From: Gammaproteobacteria bacterium
GTDB taxonomy: Bacteria; Pseudomonadota; Gammaproteobacteria; GCA-001735895
DNA: 6,668 nucleotides
Reading direction: 5' to 3'
Assembly: GCA_003645435.1 (NCBI GenBank)
Contig: QNFD01000152.1
Location: 1 to 6,668, forward strand
In this document: positions 1-4,824 of the stretch, one piece after another
How positions within the stretch are numbered: position 1 is the stretch's first letter
Layout of the letters: the number at the start of each line of letters is the position of its first letter
Position numbers and translations under genes: made by a program
Notes under the pieces: model-generated
Told to the model about the DNA's origin: nothing
Database searches by the model: none
The model's input: the letters and a program-made list of their open reading frames with translations, nothing else

Positions 1-384
1 AACCGATTTCTCCATTGCCAAACCGTAAATGATCAGGAACGTTTTCTCGTCTGTCCGACCGAGGAACATCTGGTCGCGTGTGGCAGTGTTCTGGGCGAGG
101 ACTACATTGACGATGGCAGTGGCGCAGGCCATGGGTGTAATTGCCGTATCGATTTTCGGGGTGATGATAGAAACGCTGATCTTGCCTGAGCTGCCGCGTA
201 ATCGAAAATCGGGTTTGTGTTCGTTCATGGGATGGACGGTCATATCGATCTCTGGCATACCAGGAATCGTAATGCGAACATTTGGGTCGGACATTTCAAT
301 GGTCAGGGGAGGCTTACTCTCGCTCGCGTGAAGAGCGGTCGTAAAAAACACGCCGAGGGCTATGGAAGCTAATAGTTTTTGCAA
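1..384 (-). CDS. Secreted/periplasmic protein of unknown function, N-terminal part, TTG start, runs off the left edge
   Basis: The frame is open on the minus strand from 384 to the window edge (128 codons, no stop). I chose TTG at 382-384 because an AGGA lies about 8 nt upstream on that strand. There is no ATG or GTG between it and the in-frame stop at 421-423; a CTG at 418-420 is the only other candidate. The first residues form a clean signal peptide: MQKLLAS, a hydrophobic core (IALGVFFTTAL) and an HAS-like cleavage site near residue 20-22. The export machinery should therefore deliver it to the periplasm or envelope. The mature part is rich in Ile, Thr, Pro and Met (for example ITIPGMPEIDMTVHP) and has no motif I recognise. 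A TATACT -10-like hexamer lies upstream at about 431-436, without a convincing -35. The C-terminus is not in the window. The plus-strand frame over the same bases is a shadow. Confidence 0.72.
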   Translation of the reverse strand, partial: MQKLLASIALGVFFTTALHASESKPPLTIEMSDPNVRITIPGMPEIDMTVHPMNEHKPDFRLRGSSGKISVSIITPKIDTAITPMACATAIVNVVLAQNTATRDQMFLGRTDEKTFLIIYGLAMEKSV

Positions 385-510
385 TTTGGGGATTCCTGCA
401 GTGTAAACGACCGATTTCAGTCAGCCGGGGAGTATATCGTAAAAGGCAATTCCGAAGGCATAATACCTGACTTTATGGCGATGGGTCGGTGCCCGGCGAC
501 GCTTTGGCAA

Positions 511-1155
511 TTACCTGACAAGCCTCCACGTATCACAAGCTCTTAAGCAGTCTTCAATATTTTCTTCTGGGAGGAAGGTTTTGTTCTCACCACTACCACG
601 CCAGGGCAAAGTATCTTTTCCATCTTTTGTTACTTTTATAGTGTACGGGTTGGAATCTTTTGTGAACGTAAGCGTAAGTTCTTCTTCGTCAAACTGTAAG
701 TCTGTCAGTGTGGATTCGATGAGTTCGCTAATCGCTATTGATTTTCCAGAAGGGGACTCAGCAATTTCTTCTTCAGATAGCCCATTCTGAATAACCGAAC
801 CATTAATCGTAAGCCATTCGGTTGCACCCCAGAGTGTATATACCAACCACTTCGAGCCGGTATCATTTGAAATTTTCAAACCAAGGAATGCACACCCAGC
901 CATGCCAGAGCTACCCAGGCGCGTATTTATTGTTACAAGCTGAGCTCCAATCCACTCGGAGTAAATCGGGTGAAACGGCAAGGTTTTTCTCGAAAAAAGA
1001 ACAATGCCAAGAAATGTGGCTAACCAACTTGCAATTGAAGCACGCAGGGAAAAGAAAGTAGGACTCCACCCTTTTGGAATGCGCCACAATGCAGAAAGGA
1101 TAAAAGAATATTGCTCCTCATAGCATTCGAGTATGGCAGGACGCTGTTCACTCAT
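511..1155 (-). CDS. Hypothetical protein, 214 aa
   Basis: I do not recognise this protein. The frame is intact from ATG at 1155 to the stop at 511. Residues about 15-75 are rich in aromatics and include a hydrophobic run (about 39-55, SIASWLATFLGIVLF) that could be a buried core or one membrane-associated helix. Residues 103-125 are Trp-rich (WLVYTLWG, EWLTING). Residues about 150-180 look like alternating beta strands (LQFDEEELTLTF, YTIKVTKDG). Cys residues at 203 and 207 lie near the end. A single-domain, mostly cytosolic protein of this size with a Trp-rich middle recalls immunity-type accessory proteins, but nothing in the window (no toxin gene) supports that. The ribosome site is weak (AGTGAG about 12 nt upstream). 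It is divergent from the gene at 1371 across 215 bp. Two shorter plus-strand frames inside it are shadows. Confidence 0.7.
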   Translation of the reverse strand: MSEQRPAILECYEEQYSFILSALWRIPKGWSPTFFSLRASIASWLATFLGIVLFSRKTLPFHPIYSEWIGAQLVTINTRLGSSGMAGCAFLGLKISNDTGSKWLVYTLWGATEWLTINGSVIQNGLSEEEIAESPSGKSIAISELIESTLTDLQFDEEELTLTFTKDSNPYTIKVTKDGKDTLPWRGSGENKTFLPEENIEDCLRACDTWRLVR

Positions 1156-1370
1156 TATCTAACTACTCACTTTAAAAATTTGCCATAGGGTTGCTGATGG
1201 TTATATTTAATTTGAGGCTACCATATGAGCCTATTTGGTTATACGACCGGTTTAGATATGTATGTTATTTGGCGGGTGGCGAACCCTGGGAAGTTTGGTT
1301 GCAATAATGCCAGGGTGTAAGCTGCATATAATTGTTTTTTCTACCGACATGAAATTTATTTTATAGATCG
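1156..1370. promoter_or_regulatory. Divergent intergenic region with a TATAAT box and a small inverted repeat
   Basis: These 215 bp separate two divergently read genes, so promoters for both should lie here. For the plus-strand gene a perfect TATAAT is at 1327-1332, 38 nt before its ATG, but no good -35 lies at the right distance. An inverted repeat (ACCCTGG at 1283-1289, CCAGGGT at 1310-1316) sits just upstream of that box and could be an operator half-site pair. For the minus-strand gene I see only TATAAC-like boxes (1238-1243 and 1200-1205, minus strand) without -35 partners. The region is AT-rich and shows no coding signal. Confidence 0.4.
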
Positions 1371-2108
1371 ATGCTGGATAAACCACCCGAAGATTTTACC
1401 AGGCTTTTAATTGCGTACAGCATTGACGACGTAACTATAGATGAGTTGGAAATGATCTATAGCCCGCAGGAGATCATTAACCATTGTCTTGCTGCAATTG
1501 AGTATCTGGTTAAAGACTGGATTGAGGCCGCTTTGATGCTCAAGGAACTGGTCATTAGTTCAAAGCTAAAGGACCACAAGATCGATTATCAGCCTCTGAT
1601 TGCGAATTCGAAGTTACTGGAAATGTCTCAGCGGTGGCTTTTTGTAGAGCCATCGCTACGCAAGGAAGCCATTATTTATGTTATGGGGAAGTTAAGTGAC
1701 AAACAGTATTTGCCAATATTAAATGAGGTATTCGAATGTTGTAAGGATACGAATCCATTTATTATGGAAAAGTTAATGTTCGAATTAGGCTGGCTCGAGG
1801 ATGAACATTTCGATGATAAATTCAATTACCTGCTAACCCATGAAAATTTTGTTTTCCGATTATCCTGTATAGAAGCGGTTCAGGGCGAGGCAGAGCAAGG
1901 CAACCAGGCATCCATTGATAGGCTGAACGCTTTAAAAAATGATCCACATCCCGCTGTTGTTGCAGCCGCCATGGAAGATTGCTATTTTTTTAATTTGGCG
2001 TGCGTCAACTGTAAGCGTGATTTGTACGACGAGTATTCTGCAGACTATGATGCACAAGAAATCTCTGTCGAGCAATTCACCAGGTGGATAACCGAGAAGC
2101 TCGGGTAG
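1371..2108 (+). CDS. Helical HEAT-like repeat protein of unknown function, 245 aa
   Basis: The frame is intact from ATG 1371. The start lacks a clear Shine-Dalgarno, but it is the first in-frame ATG and lies 38 nt after a TATAAT box. The sequence reads as nearly all alpha helix. From about residue 85 to 205 there are helix pairs typical of HEAT/armadillo-type scaffolds: RKEAIIYVMGKL, LPILNEVFECC, FVFRLSCIEAVQG, and NDPHPAVVAAAMEDC. Such proteins usually act as cytosolic protein-binding surfaces. No catalytic motif is visible. The C-terminal 35 residues carry a CxxC (CVNC, about 211-214) followed by an acidic, helical tail. The gene is AT-rich and stands alone in its orientation before the yghU remnant. 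The specific role is unknown; an immunity or adaptor protein are both possible. The HEAT call is from pattern only. Confidence 0.72.
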   Translation: MLDKPPEDFTRLLIAYSIDDVTIDELEMIYSPQEIINHCLAAIEYLVKDWIEAALMLKELVISSKLKDHKIDYQPLIANSKLLEMSQRWLFVEPSLRKEAIIYVMGKLSDKQYLPILNEVFECCKDTNPFIMEKLMFELGWLEDEHFDDKFNYLLTHENFVFRLSCIEAVQGEAEQGNQASIDRLNALKNDPHPAVVAAAMEDCYFFNLACVNCKRDLYDEYSADYDAQEISVEQFTRWITEKLG

Positions 2109-2118
2109 AGATTTTTTT
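2092..2118 (+). terminator. Possible weak intrinsic terminator
   Basis: A 5-bp stem CCGAG (2092-2096) and CTCGG (2100-2104) with a 3-nt loop overlaps the last codons and stop of the preceding gene. It is followed after 7 nt by seven T residues (2112-2118). The stem is short and the T tract is offset, so termination would be inefficient at best. Confidence 0.25.
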
Positions 2119-2128
2119 GCACCGCGAG

Positions 2129-2149
2129 AAACCGGGACAGATTTATTTA
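2129..2149 (+). repeat. 21-bp repeat word, left member of an inverted pair
   Basis: This 21-mer begins AAACCGGGACAG and recurs inverted at 2969-2989 with 19 of 21 positions identical. The pair brackets the mini-yghU and the broken SDR gene. From memory, GGGACAGATTTATTT-like words are common beside REP-associated (RAYT/IS200-like) transposase genes in gammaproteobacteria. No transposase remains here, so the link is an inference. Confidence 0.5.
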
Positions 2150-2201
2150 ATCAGACCATATTACTAACCATTGAAATCCACACGTACCCGAGAGCCACGA
2201 A

Positions 2202-2441
2202 ATGAACGACAACGAATACACCCCACCCAAAGTCTGGACCTGGGACAGCGAAAGCGGCGGCAAATGGGCCGGCATCAACAGACCGATTGCAGGTCCCACC
2301 CATGAGAAAGTGTTGCCGGTGGGAGACGTTTACGACGCAGAGGAGTTTCTGGATACGGCTTCGTATTCACACGTCCTGCGTTGGGCGCGGGCAATCCTTG
2401 AAAGGGAGGCTGTACAGCAGGGGTTGGCGGCTACTCGCTAG
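2202..2441 (+). pseudogene. yghU: yghU remnant (GST-family disulfide-bond oxidoreductase) with an in-frame internal deletion, 79 codons
   Basis: The first 42 codons match the start of E. coli YghU as I remember it (TDNTYQPAKVWTWD, INRPVSGPTHEKTLPVG there; NDNEYTPPKVWTWD and INRPIAGPTHEKVLPVG here). Without any stop the frame then jumps to the near-C-terminal segment (GDVYDAEEFLDTASYSHVLRWA here; GNVYDAAEFLDAGSYKHVQRWA in YghU). The family is about 280-290 residues, so roughly 180-200 residues are missing, including the thioredoxin-fold glutathione site and most of the helical domain. Oxidoreductase activity cannot survive. The start ATG is the natural one, with GAGAG about 10 nt upstream, so an approximately 9-kDa product could still be made. 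The junction falls at a glycine shared by both sides. Most of this ORF is repeated at 4402-4671 with the same junction, so the deletion is older than the duplication. Confidence 0.85.
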
Positions 2442-2526
2442 TTCGTCTCCTTAATATCTGTTTATCTTTACCGAAAATGTTAACCGACGCGCCGCAGTAT
2501 TCGATCCAGCATGCGGTCGCTCAGGA
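2255..2526. repeat. Long direct repeat, copy A (about 270 bp)
   Basis: The block starts at CGGCGGCAAATGGG inside the mini-yghU and ends at GTCGCTCAGGA inside the 3' end of the SDR gene. It matches 4402-4671 in the same orientation. The coding part differs at 11 of 183 positions. The spacer between the two gene ends differs by several substitutions and a small indel. The last ~40 bases (SDR tail) are nearly identical. Copy A retains both natural flanks (yghU start, rest of SDR), so it is the parental copy. Confidence 0.92.
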
Positions 2527-2966
2527 CGCGCTTTAACCAGGCGAACAGGTAGGTCGGGACCTTCCGGGATAGCGAATTTTGGGTTGTCTGCTCTCCAGGG
2601 CGTGCACCACGCGTTTCAGAACGGTCTCGGGTGGCAGCGTAAATGGTTGCACGTTTCCGCTCATTTCAAAACGTTGAATCATTTTCTGGTAGCGTTCGCG
2701 ATGAGCACTGTTTTTAACCTCGATGTGTTGCTGGAAGGCGCGATAGGCGTTTGCTCGAAACCGGTTTTCTACCGGTCCGGGTTCGATCAGGCTGACGTGA
2801 ATATCCGTCCCGGCAAGCTCCAAACGCAGGGTGTCGCTGAACCCTTCGATGGCGAATTTGCTGGCGTTATACGCGCCGCGCATCGGCATCACGGCAAATC
2901 CGAGTATCGAGCTGTTTTGAATAATACGGCCGTAGCCTTGTGCGGGCATGACCGGAAGGAGGAGAT
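2480..2966 (-). pseudogene. Short-chain dehydrogenase/reductase (SDR), 5'-truncated and frameshifted
   Basis: On the minus strand, from about 2966, the sequence encodes the second half of a classical SDR oxidoreductase (NAD(P)-dependent, cytosolic). It carries the catalytic Ser (QNSSILGF), the YxxxK motif (AYNASKFAIEG) and the following DTLRLEL...SLIEPGPV segment typical of YbbO/retinol-dehydrogenase-like members. The N-terminal Rossmann part with TGxxxGxG and the NAG motif is absent. Homology stops a few bases from the 21-bp repeat word at 2969-2989, and the apparent residues upstream (to 3018) are not SDR. Near 2563-2568 the frame breaks: reading shifts from RYP to KVPTYLFAWLKRVLSDRMLDRILRRVG, which then stops at 2480-2482. 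One base lost (or two gained) explains this. The unshifted frame ends early at 2533. It is convergent with the yghU remnant. The substrate cannot be told. Confidence 0.85.
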
Positions 2967-2968
2967 TA

Positions 2969-2989
2969 TAAATAGATCTGTCCCTGTTT
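2969..2989 (-). repeat. 21-bp repeat word, right member of the inverted pair
   Basis: Reverse complement of the word at 2129-2149 with two mismatches. It lies exactly where SDR homology ends, so it probably marks the breakpoint that removed the 5' half of that gene. Confidence 0.5.
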
Positions 2990-3107
2990 GCTGAGGCAGT
3001 ATTACTCAACCGAAGCATCGCAGTGGATTGCAGAGCAAAGTGTCGATGAAGATGAGGGGGTGAGCCCTGAAGGTGGCATCGGGCGAGGCATTATTGGGAT
3101 ATATTTC
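2990..3107. other. Intergenic stretch with a possible remnant of an unknown reading frame
   Basis: No complete gene is visible. One plus-strand frame is open from 2988 to a TAG at 3132-3134. It encodes a polar segment (SQWIAEQSVDEDEG) followed by a Gly-rich hydrophobic end (GIGRGIIGIYFLTGMVLLI). That could be the C-terminus of a lost gene with a membrane tail, cut at its 5' side by the repeat word. The open stretch is short and may be chance. Confidence 0.22.
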
Positions 3108-3160
3108 TTGACAGGGATGGTTTTGTTGATCTAGAGTGTTTCCTGTTTCGAAACAAGAAA
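3108..3160 (+). promoter_or_regulatory. Promoter plus 22-bp near-palindromic operator of the AbiE-like operon
   Basis: A perfect -35 TTGACA (3108-3113) and TAGAGT (3132-3137) are 18 nt apart. This places transcription start near 3144, about 25 nt before the first ATG. Positions 3139-3160 form a 22-bp palindrome with one mismatched pair and a perfect 12-bp core, TGTTTCGAAACA (3144-3155), covering the expected start point. A dimeric winged-helix protein, such as the one encoded just downstream, would be expected to bind here and repress its own operon. That assignment is inference from position. Confidence 0.62.
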
Positions 3161-3178
3161 TTAATTGAATGCAATTAA
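3161..3178 (+). promoter_or_regulatory. Inverted repeat enclosing the start codon
   Basis: TTAATTG (3161-3167) and CAATTAA (3172-3178) are perfect 7-bp arms with AATG between them, so the ATG at 3169-3171 sits in the loop. It could be a second operator half-site pair or a weak RNA hairpin that limits initiation. The arms are AT-rich, so stability would be low. Confidence 0.35.
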
Positions 3179-3690
3179 AACCACAAGATACCTTACTAGT
3201 ACTTAAATACTGGTCACTTAAGCAGGATAATAAGAATAGCAGCGTTCGTGATATCGCGGAATCTATAGGCATCAGTGCCAGTGAAGTTAGTAAAGGCGCA
3301 AAACGGTTGATAGCTTCGCATCTGGTGGTGGAGCGAAACGGTCAAATGTTCGCTGAGTCTAACGCACTGCAGGAATGGCTTAGCTATGGAGTGCGTTATG
3401 CTTACCCGCAGGAGAGCGTAGGCTATGGTCGGGGTATGGCGACTTCGTGGAATTGCCCTGTTTTAAGGAGCGAAATGGTTCCCCCGACCCCTGCTTTGGT
3501 TTGGCCCATCGCGGGAGGAGATGTAGAGGGTGCTCTTATCAAACCTATTCACGAATCAGTTCCCGTCGCCGCAAGTAGAGATGAACGGCTCTACCTTATA
3601 TTATCGTTGCTAGAAGCAATTAGGGGTGGGAAACCCAGAGAATTGGCTGTCGCTCGAAAAATAATGGCAGATTTGATTAAAAGAGAGTAA
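3169..3690 (+). CDS. Winged-helix (MarR-like) regulator, probable antitoxin of an AbiE-like pair, 173 aa
   Basis: Residues about 5-60 form a winged helix-turn-helix: the segment VRDIAESIGISASEVSKGAKRL is the two-helix DNA-reading part and HLVVERNGQMFAES the wing. The remaining ~110 residues include SYGVRYAYPQE, a loop rich in Gly and Pro (VPPTPALVWPIAGGDVEG) and a helical end with RDERLYLILSLLEAIRGGK and basic residues. I recall similar compact regulators encoded immediately before AbiEii-like nucleotidyltransferases. The family role is presumed to be autorepression and toxin neutralisation, as for AbiEi in type IV systems, although this protein is shorter than typical AbiEi. Its stop TAA shares a base with the next gene's ATG (3690), which means translational coupling. 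ATG 3169 follows the palindrome and has only a poor AAGAA ribosome site. Confidence 0.75.
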   Translation: MQLKPQDTLLVLKYWSLKQDNKNSSVRDIAESIGISASEVSKGAKRLIASHLVVERNGQMFAESNALQEWLSYGVRYAYPQESVGYGRGMATSWNCPVLRSEMVPPTPALVWPIAGGDVEGALIKPIHESVPVAASRDERLYLILSLLEAIRGGKPRELAVARKIMADLIKRE

Positions 3691-4379
3691 TGAAAAGCTA
3701 CGAATTTAATCTGGAGCAGTTAGAAAAAATTGCTATGGCGCTGGGTGATTTATTGGCAAAGGTGACTTTCGTGGGCGGTTGCACAACCGCTTTGTTAGTA
3801 GATGAGGCTGCATTTTTTGGAATACGCGCAACAGATGATGTCGATATCATAGTCGATGTGGCGTCCCGGGTTGAATATCACAAAATTGGAAAGGCGTTGC
3901 GAAAACGCGGATTTCGCGAAGATAAAGAAGGCCCAATGTGTCGATGGTTGCTTAACAGTAACGATCGGCAAATCAAGTTGGATGTAATGCCGATCGACGA
4001 CAAAATATTGGGATTTTCGAATCGATGGTATGGCTCGGCGATTAAGGAGTCTTTACTAGTCGCCCTACCAGGTGGGACACCTATTCAAGTCGTGAGCCCA
4101 GTTTATTTTATCGCAACTAAATTCGAAGCTTTTGCAGGCCGTGGAGAAGGTAATTACTTTAGTCATGATTTAGAAGACATTATTTTCGTTATGGAAAACA
4201 GGAGTGGGTTGATACTGGAATTGGCGGATTGCTCACCAGAACTAAAAACATATTTTTCCAGCCAGGCCAGTTTGTTACTAAACGATACGTTCTTAAATGT
4301 GTTGCCCGGACTATTGAATAACTCAGAAACTGCCGTTGCCGTTGAAGATAGTTTGAAAATTATGAAATCATGGGCTTAA
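3690..4379 (+). CDS. AbiEii/AbiGii-like nucleotidyltransferase, probable toxin, 229 aa
   Basis: The protein shows the DNA polymerase-beta-like nucleotidyltransferase fold signature. It has VGGCTTALLVD (about 28-38, the GG of the nucleotide loop), ATDDVDIIVDV (47-57, metal-binding Asp50 and Asp52), and a third Asp in IKLDVMP (Asp98). Further on are Lys144 in FIATKFEAFAGRG and a HDLEDI segment (159-164), both usual in AbiEii/MenT-type enzymes. Characterised relatives add nucleotides to tRNA 3' ends and block translation, so a cytosolic growth-inhibiting toxin is likely; its real substrate is unknown. The motifs look intact, so it should be active. The start ATG overlaps the stop of the winged-helix gene by one base. 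The stop (4377-4379) lies only 22 bp before direct-repeat copy B, so the 3' end of the operon abuts foreign debris. Confidence 0.8.
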   Translation: MKSYEFNLEQLEKIAMALGDLLAKVTFVGGCTTALLVDEAAFFGIRATDDVDIIVDVASRVEYHKIGKALRKRGFREDKEGPMCRWLLNSNDRQIKLDVMPIDDKILGFSNRWYGSAIKESLLVALPGGTPIQVVSPVYFIATKFEAFAGRGEGNYFSHDLEDIIFVMENRSGLILELADCSPELKTYFSSQASLLLNDTFLNVLPGLLNNSETAVAVEDSLKIMKSWA

Positions 4380-4401
4380 ATGCAATCAATAAATTTATCC
4401 T

Positions 4402-4606
4402 CGGCGGCAAATGGGCCGACGTCAATCGACCGATTGCCGGTCCCACCCATGAGAAAGTGCTGCCGATGGGCGACGTTTACGACGCAGAGGAGTTTCTGGA
4501 TACGGCTTCGTATTCACATGTCCTGCGTTGGGCGCGGGCAATCCTTGAACGGGAGGCTGTACAGCAGGGGTTGGCGGCTTCTCGCTCATTCGTCCCCTTT
4601 ATCTGA
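4402..4606 (+). pseudogene. yghU: Second copy of the internally deleted yghU remnant, lacking its own start
   Basis: Residues GGKWADVNRPIAGPTHEKVLPMGDVYD onward repeat the mini-yghU at 2202-2441, including the same fused junction after LPxG. The original first 18 codons are missing. In frame, an ATG at 4370 inside the last codons of the nucleotidyltransferase gene gives a hybrid ORF (MGLNAINKFIL joined to GGKWAD...). Its start is 8 nt before that gene's stop, so coupled translation is conceivable. The end also differs: the stop used by copy A (TAG) is changed, adding SFVPFI before TGA at 4604-4606. Against copy A, 11 differences fall in the 61 shared codons; I count seven synonymous and four replacement (G/D, I/V, V/M, T/S). 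No oxidoreductase activity is possible. The other plus-strand frame across this area is a shadow. Confidence 0.8.
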
Positions 4607-4627
4607 TTATCTTTACCGAAAAGGTCA

Positions 4628-4671
4628 ACCGACGCGCCGCAGTATTCGATCCAGCATGCGGTCGCTCAGGA
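4628..4671 (-). pseudogene. Terminal fragment of the SDR gene (copy B)
   Basis: On the minus strand this encodes SDRMLDRILRRVG and a stop (TGA here, TAA in copy A), identical in protein to the tail of the SDR remnant at 2480-2966. Everything upstream is missing. It is the right end of direct repeat copy B. Confidence 0.75.
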
Positions 4672-4706
4672 AGCAAGAAGCAAGGTCTGACCCCAAGTAC
4701 CATCGC

Positions 4707-4721
4707 TATATGATCCATATA
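4707..4721. promoter_or_regulatory. Palindrome upstream of hipB
   Basis: TATATG (4707-4712) and CATATA (4716-4721) are perfect arms around ATC. It lies 16 bp before the -35 of the hipB promoter, a plausible upstream operator for the HipB dimer. It resembles the AT-rich inverted arms of known hip operators only loosely. Confidence 0.35.
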
Positions 4722-4736
4722 AGACTCATATCCGTC

Positions 4737-4774
4737 TTGACAAAGCATCAAAAACTTACTACTGTGATTCACAG
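4737..4774 (+). promoter_or_regulatory. hipBA promoter with overlapping operator palindrome
   Basis: A perfect -35 TTGACA (4737-4742) is followed after 17 nt by TACTGT (4760-4765), a modest -10. A perfect palindrome CTGTGA-T-TCACAG (4762-4774) overlaps the -10 and the expected start point, where a repressor would block RNA polymerase. HipB-type proteins autorepress from such sites; binding here is inferred. Confidence 0.5.
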
Positions 4775-4776
4775 AA

Positions 4777-4801
4777 AGATCATAAGGCCTTTACATGATC
4801 T
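4777..4801. promoter_or_regulatory. Second inverted repeat in the hipB leader
   Basis: AGATCAT (4777-4783) and ATGATCT (4795-4801) are perfect 7-bp arms around an 11-nt spacer that contains AAGGCCTT. It lies 24-48 nt before the hipB ATG. Next to it is TATATAAA (4803-4810 and neighbours), which could be an alternative -10 giving a nearly leaderless message. It is the best-shaped long-armed operator candidate for HipB. Confidence 0.45.
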
Positions 4802-4824
4802 ATATATAAACCAAACACTAAATC

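Larger units (their letters stand above)
4402..4671. repeat. Long direct repeat, copy B (about 270 bp)
   Basis: Matches 2255-2526 in the same orientation, offset 2147 bp. Both ends are cut: it lacks the first 18 codons of yghU and all but the last ~14 codons of the SDR gene. At its right edge it passes into AAGCAAGAAGCAAGGTCTGA, another short repetitive word. It is therefore the secondary, inserted or rearranged copy. Confidence 0.92.

Noticed and set aside
29..331. Plus-strand 100-codon frame at the left edge
   Set aside because: It is antisense to the signal-peptide gene at 1-384, has no ribosome site, and its product has no recognisable pattern.
400..510. RNA gene or terminator in the gap between the two leftmost genes
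   Set aside because: No stable stem followed by T residues, and no tRNA- or rRNA-like sequence, could be seen.
581..1061. Two plus-strand frames (581-790 and 822-1061)
   Set aside because: Both are antisense to the intact 214-residue frame at 511-1155 and look like shadows (Ser-rich or low-information products).
2129..2989. A complete transposon bounded by the 21-bp inverted words
   Set aside because: The interval holds only gene remnants and no transposase, and the words look like dispersed repeats rather than proven ends.
2584..2994. Plus-strand 136-codon frame
   Set aside because: Antisense to the SDR remnant, whose catalytic motifs (SS, YNASK) clearly define the coding strand.
3006..3272. 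Minus-strand 88-codon frame
   Set aside because: It runs through the promoter, operator and start of the winged-helix gene on the other strand and has no ribosome site or motif.
4402..4671. Copy B as an att site of an integrative element (3' gene end restored by integration)
   Set aside because: The repeat is far longer than an attachment site, copy B is broken on both sides, and no integrase gene lies between the copies.
4707..4801. CRISPR-like array from the repeated short palindromes upstream of hipB
   Set aside because: The three palindromes differ in sequence and are not spaced by equal unique spacers.
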